Shown here: one piece after another, positions 42,565 through 52,727 of the stretch
Layout: the number at the start of each line of letters is the position of its first letter
How positions within the stretch are numbered: position 1 is the first letter of the stretch
DNA from: Pythium myriotylum
Lineage: Eukaryota > Oomycota > Peronosporomycetes > Pythiales > Pythiaceae
DNA: 64,000 bases
Direction of reading: 5' to 3'
NCBI GenBank assembly: GCA_023091665.1
Contig: JALJCQ010000017.1
Span: 1,736,001-1,800,000 of the forward strand
Notes under the pieces: generated by a model
What the model saw: the letters and a program-made list of their open reading frames with translations, nothing else
Database searches by the model: none
What the model was told of the DNA's origin: nothing
Translations under genes and position numbers: made by a program

Positions 42565-43512
42565 GTCGTTTGCAATCTTGAGTGCTCCGTAAAACATGCC
42601 GCATCCCTATGTGCAGAAGATAGGAAAGAAGAGAAGCCCTGATCCCCACCCGATTGCGAGCCCTCTCTTGACTCCTGCTTTTGTGGATGATTGTAGGACG
42701 TTCTCGTACTTCTTTATGAAAGCTGACATTGCGTTCAACGAGTAGACAGTGCGCACACTTCCCAAAGACTCTTGAGCAACGGCACCTGCCCTTCCATTGG
42801 CCTCGATTCCCTCTTGCGTCGTCTTCGATAGCACGCGGATAGAAACGTACGCCGAGAAAGCGATAAATGGTGTAAATGCTAACAAGACCAACGCGAGTTC
42901 CCAGCCCTTAACGAATCCGATGACGACGGACGAGATGGCCATGGAGGCAAACTGGATACCATCCCCAACCTTGCGACCGATGCCTCCTTCGATGATCAAG
43001 GCTGACTCTGCGACACGCGTCGATAATTGCATGGGTTCGTTCACATCGAACCACGCGATCTCCTTCGTGAGGATAGCTCGGAGGCATGCCGTGCGCATCC
43101 TCTTGACTTGTCGGGATCCTGTCACGGACCAGCAGGCAGCCTGAAGGAAGCAGCAGACAATCACGGCCGACGATACGAGTGCGAAATTGCGCGCCACTTT
43201 ATCGACTCCGCTGCGGAAGTCTGTGGGACTCTTCGGGGCGCTCGGATTGAGAGAGTTGATGACGTCGCCGAAGAGTACGACCTGGAGCGGCTGAGCAACG
43301 CCGGAGGCGGCTGCGAGCGTGCCAACCGCCATCAGCGCGGCGTCGATCGAGTCGCTGAACGAGAACAATCGCGCGAACGAGACGAGCCTTGCCGACGATG
43401 AAGCGGCGTCCGTCGGAGCTTCAACGGACGCGAGCGAGGCTGACGTCGGCGTGCTCAGGACCGCGAAGGGCGGAGCTTGGTCGGCTTGGTCATCGAGCGA
43501 CGGGGTCGCCAT

Positions 43513-43972
43513 GGCCGTCGATCTTCCTGGCGACAGAGCGGAGAAACCGAAGTGGAGCTGCGGCATCCGCGCGCGTCGCCATCTCCAGCAACGCCGCTCT
43601 GTCGGCGACAACGACCGCCAGCATCAGCAGGTCGAATGGGCTGAAGGAGATGACGGCAAGTGCTCTGGATATCGATTAGTCGAAAATGCATCAAACAACC
43701 TTTTATTGGATAAATAATTCGAATAGACCTCTTCGATTAGATGAGGCAATCACCGAAAGCAAGCATGCGGATTGGTTCAAGTTGCGCACCGCCGACTTTG
43801 ATACGACGAACGGGCCGGGGGCAATCACACGCAACATATCAACAGGTCATCATCAGAGAACACAAGCTCGCGCTTCCGTGGATCGTATTGTCCACGACAC
43901 CGTCGTCCAAAACCAAGTCTACGTGTATGAAGTAGTTGACGCTCACTTCCGCTCGCGTCTACAAGATCAAGT
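43513..43972. promoter_or_regulatory. Promoter region of ABC copy A
   Basis: A 460-bp stretch between copy B's stop and copy A's start. A plus-strand 96-codon ORF (43686-43976) has an ATG but no recognisable features and runs into copy B's 3' end, so I do not call it a gene. Confidence 0.4.
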
Positions 43973-46900
43973 CTAATGAGCCCCCACCTGCCGCGCCACG
44001 AGCGCCTTGTACACGCCGCCAGGCAGCGCCATCAGCTGCTCGTGCGTGCCCTGCTCCACGATCGACCCGTCCCTCGTCACCGCGATGAGGTCCGCGTGGC
44101 GGATCGTCGACAGGCGGTGCGCCACGATGATCGTCGTGCGCTTCTTGAGCGCCAGCAGCCGGTCCAGCGACGCCTGCACCACGCGCTCGCTCTCGTTGTC
44201 CAGCGCGCTCGTCGCCTCGTCCAGCAGCAGCACCTCCGGGTCGCGCAGGATCGCGCGCGCGATCGCGATGCGCTGCTTCTGCCCGCCAGACACCTGCGCG
44301 CCGCGGTCGCCCACGTCCGTGTCGAAGCCGTTCGGGAAGTTGACGATAAAGTCGTACGCGTTCGCCTTCTTCGCAGCATCCTCCACCTCCTCGCGGCTCG
44401 CGCGGGGCTTCCCCATCGCGATGTTCTCGCCGATCGTGCCGGCGAACAGCACCGGCTCCTGTGACACCAGCGAGATGCGCTCGCGCAGCCACGCCAAGTT
44501 GAGACGGCGCAGGTCTGTGCCGTCCAGCGTGACTGACCCGGCGGCCGGGTCGTAGAAGCGCTCCAACAGCGAGATGGCCGTGCTCTTGCCGCTGCCGCTC
44601 GCGCCGACGAGCGCCACGGTCTGGCCTGCCGCGATGCGCAGGTTGTAGTTCTTGTAGATGGACGCGTCCGGACGCGACGGGTATGCGAACGCGACGCCGT
44701 TGAACTCGATGTTGCCGGCGAGTGTTGGCAGCTTTTCTCCGCTGTCGGATGTCGCGTCGATCTCGGGCGTGCGGTCGATGATGCGGAAGACTCGGCTCGC
44801 TGCCTTTTTCACTTTTGTTTGGTCTGTCATGTTCTGAGCCGCCATGCCGACGGCAAACATGCTGAGCATGATCACCATGATCACCATGAACATATCTTCG
44901 AACGTAATGCGCCCGCTGCTGACCCACTTGCCTCCGATGTAGAACAAGAAGGCAATGTTGAAAAACATGGTTCCTTGGGATACACCGAAAGCAAGCCCAC
45001 CCACAATGCCTGTACGAGTGTCGGCAATCCGGGAAGCATCGAGGTATGCTGTGTATGCTGCGTTGAGGGATTTTTCCATGCTGAAAGAGGCGACAGTGCG
45101 GATGGACCCAATGGCCTCGGAGAGCAGTGAGCCCGCAGCCGTGTCAGCGTCGTTGTTCTTCTTGTTGTTGATCGTGCCACTCATCATCTGCGCCTGGATG
45201 AACGACGTGAAAATAAGAATCGGAGACGTTGCGAGCAAGATGAGTGTCATCTCCCAGCTGTAGTAGAACGCGATACCAAAACCAATCACGAGCGTCGTGA
45301 AATTGACGAGCCCTTGGTTGAGTGTGTCCGAGGTCATAGCCTGCAGTGTTGCTGAATCCGTCGCGAGCCGCGACACAAGTGCACCAGACGAGTTTTCTTC
45401 CAGGTCAAACCACCCAACCTCTTGTTGCAGCATCGCTGTGAATGTCATCAGTCGCACACGTGAGACAAGGCGCTGCGAAGCTACCGCGAATCCGTAGTGC
45501 TGCAGTGTGATCGACGCGCCAAAGACGATGCCGAGTCCAATGAAGCCAAGCGACCAGTAACGAGCAGTCCTGAGGAGTTCATCACGAGGTCGAACTTCGA
45601 AGAAAAGCACTACAATCTTGGTGAGAAGTACACCCCACACAGGAAAGACCGCTGCATTCAAGACTGCTCCGAAGCCACCGCCAACCATGAACTTCCACTC
45701 GGGTAGGCTCATCTTCCATACGCGAGACACTGGGACGTTATCGATCGCCTCCCCGTCCACTGAGTCATCAGTATCCACATCTTTCTCCTTCATGCTCAAC
45801 TTGCTTCCTGTTCGCTCTATGCTTCGGTTCGACATCGTTCGCTTCGCCAAAGACTGACCATTTTCACCGTCATGATGAGTCAACGCCAAATTGCAATCTT
45901 CAACCAAATCATCATTCTTCTTCCGGTTTTGGGCCTCGACCAGCAAGCGGTAATGACCACTCGGATTCTTCATCAACTCCTCGTGCGTACCCAGCTCCAC
46001 AATCGACCCACGACTGTGCACCGCGATCTTGCTCGCGTTCCGGATCGTCGACAAACGGTGCGCCACGATGATCGTCGTGCGGCTAGACGACGCCAGCAAC
46101 CGGTCGAGTGACTCCTGCACGATACGCTCGCTCTCCGTGTCCAACGCACTCGTGGCCTCGTCCAACAAGAGGATGGGAGGGTTCTTGATGATGGCGCGCG
46201 CGATAGCGATGCGCTGCTTCTGGCCGCCCGACAGCTGCGCGCCGCGCTCGCCCACCTCGGTCTGGAAGCCCTGTGGGAACTCCTTGATGAACGTGTACGC
46301 GTTCGCCATCTTGGCCGCCTCCACCACCTGCTCGTCCGTCGCGCCAGGACACCCGTGTCGGATGTTCTCCATGATGGACGTCGCGAACAGCGCCGGTTCC
46401 TGGCCCACCAGACCCACCTGCTCGCGAAGCCACTTGACGTTCAGCTCGCGCACGTCGACACCATCCAACTTGACCGCACCGCTCAGCGGGTCGTAGAACC
46501 TCTCCAACAACGACACGATCGTCGACTTGCCACTGCCGCTCGGACCCACCAGTGCCACGGTCTCGCCCGGCTCGATCGACAGCGAGTAGTTGCTGCACAC
46601 TTTGACCTCCGGACGAGACGGGTACGCGAACGAGACGCTGTCGATCTCGATCTTGCCTGCGACCTTGTCAAGTTTCTTGCCGTCTTCGCTGAGCGGGTCG
46701 ATGAGTGACTGTCGGTGGATGACGGCGAAGACGTCGTAGGCTGCGGCTCGGGCCGAGAAGATGGCTTGTACACTTGGACCGGCCTGACCGAGGGCCATAG
46801 CTCCCATGATTACTGAGAAAAAAACTGTGAGGACGCGGCCACCATTGTAACAACTATCACCGACGCAGCCATCTCGCCGATCGTTTGCGATCTTGAGTGC

Positions 46901-47860
46901 TCCATAAAACATTCCACATGCGTAGGTGCAAAAGACGGTGAAGAACATCAAGCCCGTTCCCCAGCCGACGGCCACGCCTTTCTTGACTCCAGCCTGAGTG
47001 GAAAGTCCGAGAGCACTTTCATACTTTTTGACGAAGTGATCAATGGCGTTGAACATGTGGACGGTGCGTACGTTACTCAAGGATTCTTGCGCGATGGCGC
47101 CAGCCTTTCCATACGAGTCGATGCCTGCCTGAGTCGCGGTCGACAGCACTTTCATTGCAAGGAATGCCGTGAAGGCTATCACTGGCGTGAAGGCCAAGAG
47201 AATCAGCGCGAGCTCCCAGCCTTTGATCAACCCGATGATAATTCCAGAGGTTGCCATCGATGCAAAATGAAGCCCATCGCCCACCTTCCTTCCCATACCT
47301 TCTTGGATCGTCACGGTCGAGTCGGCGACTCTCGTCGAGAGCTGCATCGGCTCGTTCAAGTCAAACCAGCCGATCTCTTTGTTGAGAATGGCGGTCACGT
47401 AGGCGCTTCGGATGCGTTTCGCCTGGCGAGAGGCCGTCATGGACCAGCAGGCGACCTGCAGGAAGCAGCAGACGATGACCACTCCCCCGAGGATCGCAAA
47501 GTTCCGCGAGACTTTGTTGATCGACTTGCGGAATTCTTCCGGAGGCTGCGGCGTGTTGGGGTTGAACGAGTTGATCATGTCGCCGAAGAGCACGATCTGG
47601 ATGGGCTGCGAGAGCCCGGCGGCGAGCGCGCCGAGCGTGCCGACGATCATGAGCGTGACGTCCGTGCGGTCGGCGTACGCGAACAGCTGGGCGAGCGGCA
47701 CGATCTTGCCGTCGGTCGTGGCGCTCTGCTTGGACTTGGACTCCTGGGGCTCGTCCACGGCGTCGAAGGCGACCTCGAGGCGGTTGCTGGCCGCCGGCGG
47801 CGTCTGCAGCGCGGCGAAGGGGGCGTCGGCGGCCACGTCGAGCTCGCGGGCTTGCGTCAT
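43973..47860 (-). CDS. ABCB full transporter copy B (P-glycoprotein type)
   Basis: A 1295-residue single exon from the ATG 47858-47860. The frame extends to a GTG at 47974, passing through a GA/CT repeat. The layout is two halves, each with a six-helix ABC membrane domain followed by a nucleotide-binding domain. NBD1 has GPSGSGKST, LSGGQKQR, LLLDEATSALD and VAHRLSTIR. NBD2 has GASGSGKST, VSGGQKQR and the same Walker B and H-loop. All catalytic residues are present. By family this exports hydrophobic compounds, peptides or drugs using ATP, and the substrate cannot be read from sequence. The membrane domains differ clearly from copies A and C. Confidence 0.95.
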   Translation of the reverse strand: MTQARELDVAADAPFAALQTPPAASNRLEVAFDAVDEPQESKSKQSATTDGKIVPLAQLFAYADRTDVTLMIVGTLGALAAGLSQPIQIVLFGDMINSFNPNTPQPPEEFRKSINKVSRNFAILGGVVIVCCFLQVACWSMTASRQAKRIRSAYVTAILNKEIGWFDLNEPMQLSTRVADSTVTIQEGMGRKVGDGLHFASMATSGIIIGLIKGWELALILLAFTPVIAFTAFLAMKVLSTATQAGIDSYGKAGAIAQESLSNVRTVHMFNAIDHFVKKYESALGLSTQAGVKKGVAVGWGTGLMFFTVFCTYACGMFYGALKIANDRRDGCVGDSCYNGGRVLTVFFSVIMGAMALGQAGPSVQAIFSARAAAYDVFAVIHRQSLIDPLSEDGKKLDKVAGKIEIDSVSFAYPSRPEVKVCSNYSLSIEPGETVALVGPSGSGKSTIVSLLERFYDPLSGAVKLDGVDVRELNVKWLREQVGLVGQEPALFATSIMENIRHGCPGATDEQVVEAAKMANAYTFIKEFPQGFQTEVGERGAQLSGGQKQRIAIARAIIKNPPILLLDEATSALDTESERIVQESLDRLLASSSRTTIIVAHRLSTIRNASKIAVHSRGSIVELGTHEELMKNPSGHYRLLVEAQNRKKNDDLVEDCNLALTHHDGENGQSLAKRTMSNRSIERTGSKLSMKEKDVDTDDSVDGEAIDNVPVSRVWKMSLPEWKFMVGGGFGAVLNAAVFPVWGVLLTKIVVLFFEVRPRDELLRTARYWSLGFIGLGIVFGASITLQHYGFAVASQRLVSRVRLMTFTAMLQQEVGWFDLEENSSGALVSRLATDSATLQAMTSDTLNQGLVNFTTLVIGFGIAFYYSWEMTLILLATSPILIFTSFIQAQMMSGTINNKKNNDADTAAGSLLSEAIGSIRTVASFSMEKSLNAAYTAYLDASRIADTRTGIVGGLAFGVSQGTMFFNIAFLFYIGGKWVSSGRITFEDMFMVIMVIMLSMFAVGMAAQNMTDQTKVKKAASRVFRIIDRTPEIDATSDSGEKLPTLAGNIEFNGVAFAYPSRPDASIYKNYNLRIAAGQTVALVGASGSGKSTAISLLERFYDPAAGSVTLDGTDLRRLNLAWLRERISLVSQEPVLFAGTIGENIAMGKPRASREEVEDAAKKANAYDFIVNFPNGFDTDVGDRGAQVSGGQKQRIAIARAILRDPEVLLLDEATSALDNESERVVQASLDRLLALKKRTTIIVAHRLSTIRHADLIAVTRDGSIVEQGTHEQLMALPGGVYKALVARQVGAH
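43988..44877 (-). repeat. NBD2 block of ABC copy B
   Basis: 890 bp shared with copy C (48336-49225). The first 798 bp are also shared with copy A. The extra 92 bp reach into the last membrane helix region of B and C only. Confidence 0.85.
45949..46786 (-). repeat. NBD1 block of ABC copy B
   Basis: 838 bp matching copies A and C with a few substitutions. One changes Cys to Ser in EIDxVSFAYP. Copies A and C match each other more closely. Confidence 0.85.
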
Positions 47861-48326
47861 GGCGTCGACGCAGCGAAAGTCGGAATGAGGAGAGGGGAGG
47901 GTCCATCTCTCTCTCTCTCTCTCTCTCTGGACCTCCGGATTCAATCCGGAAGAAACCAACTCCAAACACGCCACTGACGTTCGTCAGGTGACAGGGTGGC
48001 GACCGTGGATTGGTCGAAATGCGTACAGTTGGACTGATATAGGGGATCTGATTGGGTGTAAAGGCCATTGGCACAGAGGTGATTAGATTTTGAGCAGCTG
48101 GGTAATCCTTGCTGCATCTTTTTCCGGCAGCAAAGCGATATATAAGTATTTTGACCAATCATGAGTCGGTGGAATGGCAGGATTCGAAACGGCCGTCTAG
48201 AGTAATCCTTGCGGGTCTCTCCACATTCATTCTTCCAGACGGAAACTTCCAACGACCCTCACTCTCTCAACAATGCAACAAAAGGTGTGACCTACACCAC
48301 GCGCACAGCGAATAGGATGGATCTCT
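47861..48326. promoter_or_regulatory. Promoter region of ABC copy B
   Basis: A 466-bp stretch with a (CT)n tract at 47906-47928. Two CCAAT elements lie in opposite orientation: GGATTGGTCGAAA at 48008-48020 and TTTTGACCAATC at 48149-48160. No gene was seen. Confidence 0.5.
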
Positions 48327-51300
48327 TCACGGGAGCTGCCGCGCCACGAGCGCCTTGTACACGCCGCCAGGCAGCGCCATCAGCTGCTCGTGCGTGCCCT
48401 GCTCCACGATCGACCCGTCCCTCGTCACCGCGATGAGGTCCGCGTGGCGGATCGTCGACAGGCGGTGCGCCACGATGATCGTCGTGCGCTTCTTGAGCGC
48501 CAGCAGCCGGTCCAGCGACGCCTGCACCACGCGCTCGCTCTCGTTGTCCAGCGCGCTCGTCGCCTCGTCCAGCAGCAGCACCTCCGGGTCGCGCAGGATC
48601 GCGCGCGCGATCGCGATGCGCTGCTTCTGCCCGCCAGACACCTGCGCGCCGCGGTCGCCCACGTCCGTGTCGAAGCCGTTCGGGAAGTTGACGATAAAGT
48701 CGTACGCGTTCGCCTTCTTCGCAGCATCCTCCACCTCCTCGCGGCTCGCGCGGGGCTTCCCCATCGCGATGTTCTCGCCGATCGTGCCGGCGAACAGCAC
48801 CGGCTCCTGTGACACCAGCGAGATGCGCTCGCGCAGCCACGCCAAGTTGAGACGGCGCAGGTCTGTGCCGTCCAGCGTGACTGACCCGGCGGCCGGGTCG
48901 TAGAAGCGCTCCAACAGCGAGATGGCCGTGCTCTTGCCGCTGCCGCTCGCGCCGACGAGCGCCACGGTCTGGCCTGCCGCGATGCGCAGGTTGTAGTTCT
49001 TGTAGATGGACGCGTCCGGACGCGACGGGTATGCGAACGCGACGCCGTTGAACTCGATGTTGCCGGCGAGTGTTGGCAGCTTTTCTCCGCTGTCGGATGT
49101 CGCGTCGATCTCGGGCGTGCGGTCGATGATGCGGAAGACTCGGCTCGCTGCCTTTTTCACTTTTGTTTGGTCTGTCATGTTCTGAGCCGCCATGCCGACG
49201 GCAAACATGCTGAGCATGATCACCACGATTACTGTGAACATATCTTCGAACGTGACACGACCGCTGCTGACCCACTTCCCGCCAACGTAGAACACGAGTG
49301 CAATGTTGAAGAACGTCATGCCTTGGGAAGCACAGCCGCTGACGATTCCTGTCTTGGTGTCCGTGGCACTGGATGCGTTGAGATAAGTGGTGTATCTGAG
49401 ATTGATCGAGTGTTCCATGGTGAAGGCTGCGACTGTCTGAATGGCACTGATAGCTTCGGTCAATAGAGATCCTGCCAACGTGTCGTGATCGTTAGCGGCC
49501 TTGCTGTTGAAAGTGCCATTCATCACACTAACCCGGAGCTTCGAGGAGACCATTAGAACTGGTGATGTCGCGACGAGCAACAGAGTCATCTCCCAACTGT
49601 AGTAGAACGCGATGCTGAAACCGATAGAGAAGGTCGCAAAAGTCACAAGGCTTCGGTTGAGTGTTTCAGCTGTCATAGCTTGCAGCGTTGCCGAGTCAGT
49701 CGCAAGACGAGTAACTAAAGCGCCGGATGAATTCTCTTCCAAGTCAAACCAACCAATCTCTTGGTGTAGTATCGATCGATATGCAGATGAGCGAACGCGC
49801 ATAATAAGCCGATTGGATGCAACTGCAAAGCCGTAATGTTGAGCTACGATGGAGATACTGAAAACAACACCGAGACCGACAAAACCCAAAGACCAGTAAC
49901 GAGCAGTTCTCAACAGATCGCTTCGGGTGCGATCTTCGAAGAAGAGAACGAGCATCTTGGTCAGCAACACACCCCACATGGGAAACATGGCTGCGTTCAC
50001 AATCGCACCGACGGAACCCAGACACAAATATTTCCAATCTCCAAGTGTCATCTTCCACAGTCGAGATGTTGTCGTATCCTTACGTTTCGAATCGTACCCA
50101 TCGACGATCTCCTCTTCCGTTGATACATCGAAATTGTAGTTTTCGCGGATGACAATACTTTCATCAACATTTCCAACCATCGCAACTTCTGAAGTTCTCG
50201 ACGATTGATGACGGTCCACCCGCTGCGATTCAACCAACGAGCGGTAATGACCACTCGGATTCTTCATCAACTCCTCGTGCGTACCCAGCTCCACAATCGA
50301 CCCACGACTGTGCACCGCGATCTTGCTCGCGTTCCGGATCGTCGACAAACGGTGCGCCACGATGATCGTCGTGCGGCTAGACGACGCCAGCAACCGGTCG
50401 AGTGACTCCTGCACGATACGCTCGCTCTCCGTGTCCAACGCACTCGTGGCCTCGTCCAACAAGAGGATGGGAGGGTTCTTGATGATGGCGCGCGCGATAG
50501 CGATGCGCTGCTTCTGGCCGCCCGACAGCTGCGCGCCGCGCTCGCCCACCTCGGTCTGGAAACCCTGCGGGAACTCCTTGATGAACGTGTACGCGTTCGC
50601 CATCTTGGCCGCCTCCACCACCTGCTCGTCCGTCGCGCCAGGACACCCGTGTCGGATGTTCTCCATGATGGACGTCGCGAACAGCGCCGGTTCCTGGCCC
50701 ACCAGACCCACCTGCTCGCGAAGCCACTTGACGTTCAGCTCGCGCACGTCGACACCATCCAACTTGACCGCACCGCTCAGCGGGTCGTAAAACCTCTCCA
50801 ACAACGACACGATCGTCGACTTGCCACTGCCGCTCGGACCCACCAGTGCCACGGTCTCGCCCGGCTCGATCGACAGCGAGTAGTTGCTGCACACTTTGAC
50901 CTCCGGACGAGACGGGTACGCGAACGAGACACAGTCGATCTCGATCTTGCCTGCGACCTTGTCAAGTTTCTTGCCGTCTTCACTGAGCGGGTCGATGAGT
51001 GACTGTCGGTGGATGACGGCGAAGACGTCGTAGGCTGCGGCTCGGGCCGAGAAGATGGCTTGTACACTTGGACCGGCCTGGCCGAGAGCCATTGCCCCTA
51101 GCATGACGCAAAAGAAAATGGTAAACACTTTCCCTCCGTCGTAGCAGTCTGTTGTACAGCCGTCTCGACGATCGTTGGCGATTTGGACTGCGCCGTAGAA
51201 CAACCCAGTCGCATAGGTGCAGAATATCGCTAAGTAGAGCATACCTGTCCCTGATCCAACCGCGATTGCTTTCTTGACTCCGGCCACACAAGAAGCACGA

Positions 51301-52097
51301 AGCGCTTGCTCGTACTTGTAGACAAAGTGACGTATGGCATTGAACATGTGTACGGTGCGAATGTTGCTGAGCGACTCTTGAGCGATCCCTCCTGCCTCAC
51401 CATACGAAGCGATACCAGCCTCCGTCGCTTGGGACAACATCCGGATTGAGATGAATGCAGAGAGAGCAATAACCGGCGTGATAGCGAGCATGACGAGAGC
51501 GAGTTCCCAGCCTTTCACGAGGCCGATAGTGATGCCAGCCACAGCAGTGGAAGTGAATTGAAGCCCATCGCCCACCTTCCTTCCCATGCCTTCTTGAATC
51601 GTCACCGCAGCTTCAGCCACTCGTGTCGAGAGTTGCATCGGCTCGTTCACGTCGAACCAACCGATCTCTTTGCTCAGGATCGCACTAACATAGGCACTAC
51701 GGATGCGCTTCGCCTGGCGAGAGGCTGTCACGGACCAGCAGGCAACTTGGAAAAAGGAGGAAAGCAGCACGACAGCCCCAGTGATGGCAAAGTTCCGTGC
51801 GACTTCATTCACGTTGCTGCGAAAGACCCCAGAGGCCTGGGGCTCGCGAGGGTTGAACGAGTTGATCACGTCGCCAACGAGCAGCATCTGCATCGGCTGG
51901 GCGAGGCCTGCCGCGAGCGCGCAGATCGAGCCGACGGTCATTAGCGCCTTGTCGGTTCGGTCAGCGTACGTAAAGAGCGTGAGGAATGGGACGAGTTTTC
52001 CCCCACCGGGCTTCGGAGGCTGCTGGTCGGGGCGACTCGGACTCGCCGAGTCCTCTGGAGACTGGAGCACCGCATACTTGGTCGGAGAGGACGCCAT
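48327..52097 (-). CDS. ABCB full transporter copy C (P-glycoprotein type)
   Basis: A 1256-residue single exon from the ATG 52095-52097. Order: membrane domain 1 (about residues 35-320), NBD1 (about 370-610), linker and membrane domain 2 (about 690-960), NBD2 (about 1010-1250). Walker A (GPSGSGKST and GASGSGKST), signature (LSGGQKQR and VSGGQKQR), Walker B (LLLDEATSALD) and H-loops are complete in both halves. The inter-NBD linker is acidic and unlike that of B. NBD1 matches copy A and NBD2 matches A and B at DNA level, while the membrane domains are unique. A role in efflux is inferred from the family. Confidence 0.95.
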   Translation of the reverse strand: MASSPTKYAVLQSPEDSASPSRPDQQPPKPGGGKLVPFLTLFTYADRTDKALMTVGSICALAAGLAQPMQMLLVGDVINSFNPREPQASGVFRSNVNEVARNFAITGAVVLLSSFFQVACWSVTASRQAKRIRSAYVSAILSKEIGWFDVNEPMQLSTRVAEAAVTIQEGMGRKVGDGLQFTSTAVAGITIGLVKGWELALVMLAITPVIALSAFISIRMLSQATEAGIASYGEAGGIAQESLSNIRTVHMFNAIRHFVYKYEQALRASCVAGVKKAIAVGSGTGMLYLAIFCTYATGLFYGAVQIANDRRDGCTTDCYDGGKVFTIFFCVMLGAMALGQAGPSVQAIFSARAAAYDVFAVIHRQSLIDPLSEDGKKLDKVAGKIEIDCVSFAYPSRPEVKVCSNYSLSIEPGETVALVGPSGSGKSTIVSLLERFYDPLSGAVKLDGVDVRELNVKWLREQVGLVGQEPALFATSIMENIRHGCPGATDEQVVEAAKMANAYTFIKEFPQGFQTEVGERGAQLSGGQKQRIAIARAIIKNPPILLLDEATSALDTESERIVQESLDRLLASSSRTTIIVAHRLSTIRNASKIAVHSRGSIVELGTHEELMKNPSGHYRSLVESQRVDRHQSSRTSEVAMVGNVDESIVIRENYNFDVSTEEEIVDGYDSKRKDTTTSRLWKMTLGDWKYLCLGSVGAIVNAAMFPMWGVLLTKMLVLFFEDRTRSDLLRTARYWSLGFVGLGVVFSISIVAQHYGFAVASNRLIMRVRSSAYRSILHQEIGWFDLEENSSGALVTRLATDSATLQAMTAETLNRSLVTFATFSIGFSIAFYYSWEMTLLLVATSPVLMVSSKLRVSVMNGTFNSKAANDHDTLAGSLLTEAISAIQTVAAFTMEHSINLRYTTYLNASSATDTKTGIVSGCASQGMTFFNIALVFYVGGKWVSSGRVTFEDMFTVIVVIMLSMFAVGMAAQNMTDQTKVKKAASRVFRIIDRTPEIDATSDSGEKLPTLAGNIEFNGVAFAYPSRPDASIYKNYNLRIAAGQTVALVGASGSGKSTAISLLERFYDPAAGSVTLDGTDLRRLNLAWLRERISLVSQEPVLFAGTIGENIAMGKPRASREEVEDAAKKANAYDFIVNFPNGFDTDVGDRGAQVSGGQKQRIAIARAILRDPEVLLLDEATSALDNESERVVQASLDRLLALKKRTTIIVAHRLSTIRHADLIAVTRDGSIVEQGTHEQLMALPGGVYKALVARQLP
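48336..49225 (-). repeat. NBD2 block of ABC copy C
   Basis: 890 bp shared with copy B, of which 798 bp are shared with copy A. Lengths are equal and no gaps were seen. Confidence 0.85.
50243..51170 (-). repeat. NBD1 block of ABC copy C
   Basis: 928 bp shared with copy A at equal length. The first 838 bp are shared with copy B with a few substitutions. Confidence 0.85.
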
Positions 52098-52674
52098 GAG
52101 GGACTTTCACGGGCCGCTTAGCCACTTCAGGGGGAGTCCGTGAATGAGTGCAAGAGTCCACAGCGTCATAGCGGCCCCGCGCGGTCGGCATGGTCATGTC
52201 TAGCCGTCGTCGCAATGAGAATGCTCTCATCGCTGCATCTCGTCGCTTATTCAGACAGTCGTTGGCCAAAAGTCTAGCTTATGCTGGTATGATTGGCTGA
52301 AAATTTTCTGTTTCGACCCCGCATGAGATCGCAATCGATGCTTTCAACCAATGACGAATCGATTCGGTTCTGCTGTCACGAGCAATCGACTTTCTGCTGC
52401 GAGCGCTCTGCTTTTCCTCGAGCACATGCGACTTAGTTGATGTCGTCACCAAGATCCGCGTACCATCGAAATGACACCGACAAGGTGTTGAAGACTGCGA
52501 GAGGTCGCGAGGTCCCACCAGGCATGTATCATCAGGATCGAGATCCCTCTCCACCGGAACCTGACGCGTCCAACCTGTCGACGGGGCTCATCGCGACCCC
52601 AGTTCTCTCTGTCGGAGCTCAGACGCACCACCAAACGCTTCGATGATGATAAAGTCTATTGAGTTCGAGCCACT

Positions 52675-52727
52675 TCAAGCAAGACGTCCGAAGGATTTAA
52701 TTAACCTCAAGCAAGACGTCCGAAGGA
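52675..52727. repeat. 21-bp direct repeat with 32-bp period
   Basis: TCAAGCAAGACGTCCGAAGGA occurs at 52675-52695 and again at 52707-52727, each followed by a short T/A-rich stretch. The function is unknown. Confidence 0.8.

Larger units (their letters stand above)
39698..43512 (-). pseudogene. ABCB transporter copy A, broken by a stop and a frameshift
   Basis: This is a full-length TMD-NBD-TMD-NBD transporter from an ATG at 43510-43512 to a stop at 39698, except for two lesions. A TAG at 42607-42609 replaces the Tyr codon found at the same place in copies B and C (FCT-stop-GCGMFYGAL here, FCTYACGMFYGAL in B). The frame is unchanged on both sides. A second lesion, a one-base loss near 41388-41392, shifts the frame in the linker to the second membrane domain (LLAGGF, then IINAAMYPLWGVLL in another frame). 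Both NBDs are intact, with GPSGSGKST, LSGGQKQR and LLLDEATSALD. An ATG at 43564-43566 would add 18 residues. Confidence 0.85.

Noticed and set aside
43686..43976. 96-codon plus-strand ORF between ABC copies A and B
   Set aside because: It has no recognisable motif, overlaps copy B's stop region and has no support from context.
43959..44927. 322-codon open frame antiparallel or out of frame in ABC copy B NBD2 (also at 48292-49275 in copy C)
   Set aside because: It is a shadow of the NBD2 block: the same string appears in all copies, Arg/Gly/Ala-rich, while the true frame has Walker motifs.
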